Assembly (NCBI GenBank): GCA_038533575.1 | Contig: JBCAYL010000001.1 | Coordinates: 896,226 to 960,225 of the forward strand | Direction of reading: 5' to 3' | DNA from: Pseudomonadota bacterium | Lineage (GTDB): Bacteria > Pseudomonadota > Alphaproteobacteria > Rhodobacterales > Rhodobacteraceae | Length of the DNA: 64,000 bases | Shown: piece after piece, positions 61,505 to 64,000 of the stretch | Layout: every line of letters starts with the position of its first letter | How positions within the stretch are numbered: the first letter of the stretch is position 1 | Made by a program: the position numbers and the translations under genes | The notes under the pieces: generated by a model | Seen by the model: only the letters and a program-made list of their open reading frames with translations | What the model was told of the DNA's origin: nothing | Database searches by the model: none

Positions 61505-64000
61505 ATGAACGCTCCCACGCATATCACGGCATCAGGGGCCCCAGAGGGCTTTGACGCGCAGCTCGTCCTGAAGGAGGCGGAGGGCGGCGCGGTGGTGCAT
61601 GTGGCGCGCGATGACAAGCGCCTCGAGGCCATGCGCGCGGCGCTGGCCTTCTATGCACCCGACATGCCGGTTGTGATCTTTCCCAGCTGGGATTGCCTCC
61701 CTTACGACCGCGTGTCGCCCAATGCGGACATCACCGCCACGCGGATGGCGACGCTCGCCGCGCTCCTCGCAGGCATGCCGGAGCGCTTCGTGGTGCTGAC
61801 GACCTTGAATTCCGCCACGCAGCGGGTACCTGCGCGGGATGTGCTGCGCGAGGCGGCCTTCACCGCGCGTGTCGGCGGGCGGGTGGACGAAGAAGCGCTG
61901 CGCAAGTTCCTCGTGCGGATGGGCTTCACGCAGTCGCCCACGGTGATGGAGCCGGGCGATTACGCGATCCGGGGCGGCATCATCGACATCTTCGCGCCCG
62001 GACAGGGCGGGCCCGTGCGGCTCGATCTTTTCGGAGACGTCCTCGATGGCGCGCGCCGCTTCGATCCTGCGACCCAGCGCACGACGGAAAAGCTCGACGC
62101 CGTGGAGCTCGCACCGGTCTCCGAGGTGATCCTAGACGAGGCGGCGGTGACGCGGTTCCGGCAGAATTACCGCCTCGAATTCGGCGCGGCGGGGACAGAT
62201 GATCCGCTTTACGAAGCCGTATCGGCGGGCCGCAAGCACCAGGGCTTCGAGCATTGGCTGCCGTTCTTCCACGAGCGCCTCGAGACGCTCTTCGATTACC
62301 TGCCGGACGCGACCGTCACCCTCGACGACCAGGTCACCGCCGCGCGCGTGGCACGGTGGGAGAGCATCGCCGACCAGTACGACACCCGCCGCGAGGCGAT
62401 GACAGCGAAAGGCCGGCTCGACAGCGTCTACAAGCCCGCGCCGCCGGCCAATCTCTACCTTGATGACGACGCCTGGCAGGCTGCTGTAGCGGGCCATCGC
62501 GTGGTGCAGTTCGCGCCGCTCCCGCAACCCACGGGGCCCGGCGCCATAGATGCAGGCGGGCGCGTCGGCCGCAATTTCGCGCCGGAGCGACAGTCGGAAT
62601 CTCTGAGCCTTTTCGGTGCGTTGTCGGCGCATATTCGCGCGAAAGTAGAGGATAGGCCGGTCGTCATCGCGAGCTATTCGGACGGCGCGCGCGAGCGCCT
62701 CACGGGCCTCATCGAAGATGAAGGCATCGTCGAGGCGATCTCGGTGAAGGACGCGAACGGCCTCAAGGGCCCGGGCGTCTACCTCGCCGTTTGGGCGCTC
62801 GAGCACGGCTTCGAGGCGCCAGAGATGGTGGTCATCTCCGAACAGGACGTGCTGGGCGACCGCCTCATCCGCCAGACGAAGAAGAAGCGCCGTGCTGAGA
62901 ACTTCCTGACCGAGACGCAGAGCCTCGCGCCGGGTGATCTCGTCGTCCATGTCGATCACGGCGTGGGCCGCTTCAAGGGGCTTGAGATCGTGACAGCGGC
63001 CGGGGCCGCGCACGAATGCATCCTGCTCGAATACGCGGAAAACTCGAAGCTTTACCTGCCGGTGGAGAATATCGAGCTCCTGAGCCGCTTCGGCCACGAG
63101 GAGGGGCTTCTCGACAAGCTGGGCGGCGGCGCCTGGCAGGCCAAGAAGGCCAAGCTCAAGGAGCGCATCAAGGAGATGGCGGAGCGGCTCATCCGCATCG
63201 CCGCCGAGCGCGCGCTCCGCAAGGCGCCCATCCTCGAGCCGCCGCCGGGCATGTGGGACGCGTTTTCCGCCCGCTTCCCCTATGACGAGACCGACGACCA
63301 GCTCACCGCCATCGAGGCCACGATCGCGGACCTCACCGCGGGCCAGCCCATGGACCGGCTCATCTGCGGCGATGTGGGCTTCGGCAAGACAGAAGTCGCC
63401 ATGCGCGCGGCGTTCGTCGCGGCCATGTCGGGCGTGCAGGTGGCCGTCATCGCGCCCACGACGCTGCTCGCGCGCCAGCACGCGCAGAGCTTCATGGAGC
63501 GGTTCCGCGGATTTCCGTTGCAGGTCAGAGCCTTGTCGCGCTTCGTGAATGCCAAGGAGGCGGCGAAGACGCGAGAAGGCCTGGCCAAGGGCACCGTCGA
63601 TATCGTCGTGGGAACCCACGCGGTCCTGGCCAAGCAGGTCCGCTTCCAAAACCTCGGGCTTCTCATCATCGACGAGGAGCAGCGCTTTGGCGTGACGCAC
63701 AAGGAGCGGATGAAGCAGATGCGCTCCAACATCCACGTGCTCACGCTGACGGCGACGCCCATCCCCCGCACGCTGCAGCTCAGCCTCTCGGGCGTGCGCG
63801 ACCTCTCCATAATCGGCACGCCGCCCGTCGATCGCCTCGCCATCCGGACCTATGTGAGCGAGTTCGACACGGTCACGTTGCGCGAGGCGCTGCTGCGCGA
63901 GCATTACCGCGGCGGGCAGAGCTTCTTCGTCGTCCCGCGCATCTCCGACCTGCCGGAGATGGAAGACTGGCTGAAGCGGGAGGTGCCGGAGGTGACGTTC
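61505..64000 (+). CDS. mfd: Transcription-repair coupling factor Mfd, 3' end outside window
   Basis: The first 832 residues are present. Mfd is a DNA translocase that removes stalled RNA polymerase and recruits UvrA. The N-terminal UvrB-like region includes IFPSWDCLPYDRVSPNADITATRMATL (in pieces) and MEPGDYAIRGGIIDIFAPG. The RNA polymerase-interaction domain is GDLVVHVDHGVGRFKGLE. The RecG-like helicase part starts with DRLICGDVGFGKTEVAMRAAFVA (Walker A GDVGFGKT) and LLIIDEEQRFGVTHKE (DEEQ box), then LTATPIPRTLQLSLSGVRDLS. The frame is open to the window edge; about 320 more residues are expected. Confidence 0.97.
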   Translation, partial: MNAPTHITASGAPEGFDAQLVLKEAEGGAVVHVARDDKRLEAMRAALAFYAPDMPVVIFPSWDCLPYDRVSPNADITATRMATLAALLAGMPERFVVLTTLNSATQRVPARDVLREAAFTARVGGRVDEEALRKFLVRMGFTQSPTVMEPGDYAIRGGIIDIFAPGQGGPVRLDLFGDVLDGARRFDPATQRTTEKLDAVELAPVSEVILDEAAVTRFRQNYRLEFGAAGTDDPLYEAVSAGRKHQGFEHWLPFFHERLETLFDYLPDATVTLDDQVTAARVARWESIADQYDTRREAMTAKGRLDSVYKPAPPANLYLDDDAWQAAVAGHRVVQFAPLPQPTGPGAIDAGGRVGRNFAPERQSESLSLFGALSAHIRAKVEDRPVVIASYSDGARERLTGLIEDEGIVEAISVKDANGLKGPGVYLAVWALEHGFEAPEMVVISEQDVLGDRLIRQTKKKRRAENFLTETQSLAPGDLVVHVDHGVGRFKGLEIVTAAGAAHECILLEYAENSKLYLPVENIELLSRFGHEEGLLDKLGGGAWQAKKAKLKERIKEMAERLIRIAAERALRKAPILEPPPGMWDAFSARFPYDETDDQLTAIEATIADLTAGQPMDRLICGDVGFGKTEVAMRAAFVAAMSGVQVAVIAPTTLLARQHAQSFMERFRGFPLQVRALSRFVNAKEAAKTREGLAKGTVDIVVGTHAVLAKQVRFQNLGLLIIDEEQRFGVTHKERMKQMRSNIHVLTLTATPIPRTLQLSLSGVRDLSIIGTPPVDRLAIRTYVSEFDTVTLREALLREHYRGGQSFFVVPRISDLPEMEDWLKREVPEVTF

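Overview
The window is a GC-rich (roughly two-thirds G+C), densely packed stretch of an alphaproteobacterial chromosome, most likely from the Rhodobacteraceae (Roseobacter/Jannaschia-type). The evidence is the rpmF-plsX-fabH-ihfA-merR cluster, a zwf-pgl-pgi operon, a CckA-type hybrid kinase, an OlsB-type ornithine-lipid acyltransferase, a zinc-free type HemB, and an alphaproteobacterial SOS box (GAAC-N7-GAAC) in front of recA. No rRNA, CRISPR array, integrase or transposase was seen. One tRNA gene, tRNA-Gly(CCC), is present.

Layout. 1-3750 (minus): the tail of a MerR-type regulator, ihfA, fabH, plsX, rpmF and a YceD/DUF177 gene. 3848-7515: a BamE-like lipoprotein, msrB, olsB and a Uup-type ABC-F ATPase. 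7512-15742: an MttB-type methyltransferase, an aminotransferase, an MFS carrier and four cobalamin genes (cobB and cobA divergent from cbiD and cobK). 15721-17816: an AlkA-like glycosylase, a carboxylesterase and an HNH nuclease. 17979-21681: zwf-pgl-pgi (oxidative entry to the Entner-Doudoroff/pentose phosphate routes), then a convergent thioesterase.

22386-37816 (plus) is the most remarkable part: seventeen genes with no gap above 14 bp. It holds a coenzyme F420 pathway (cofG, cofH, cofD, cofC, cofE), an F420H2:NADP oxidoreductase, a luciferase-like F420-type oxidoreductase, a RutR-like TetR regulator, a beta-ureidopropionase-type hydrolase, an AT-rich two-TM protein of unknown function, a dihydropyrimidinase, a DHDPS-family aldolase, and an NMT1/THI5-type ABC transporter with an embedded GNAT gene. 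My reading is a self-contained F420-dependent reductive pyrimidine (or pyrimidine-like ring) catabolic operon. It would make its own deazaflavin, charge it with NADPH, reduce an imported ring with the luciferase-like enzyme, then open and decarbamoylate it. The usual NAD(P)-linked dihydropyrimidine dehydrogenase genes (preT/preA, pydA) are absent. The biochemical role is inferred; the gene content is seen directly.

37823-46493: a palindromic repeat, a DUF1330 gene, tRNA-Gly, then a minus-strand run of a P450, a sulfotransferase, a second NMT1/SsuA-like ABC transporter, a quinone reductase-like flavoprotein and a RamA-type corrinoid activase. 46837-64000: housekeeping genes guaB, an RsmB-like rRNA methyltransferase, cckA, a small sulfotransferase-like gene, recA, alaS, typA, a SYLF lipoprotein, hemB, a membrane protein and the first five-sixths or so of mfd, which runs off the end.
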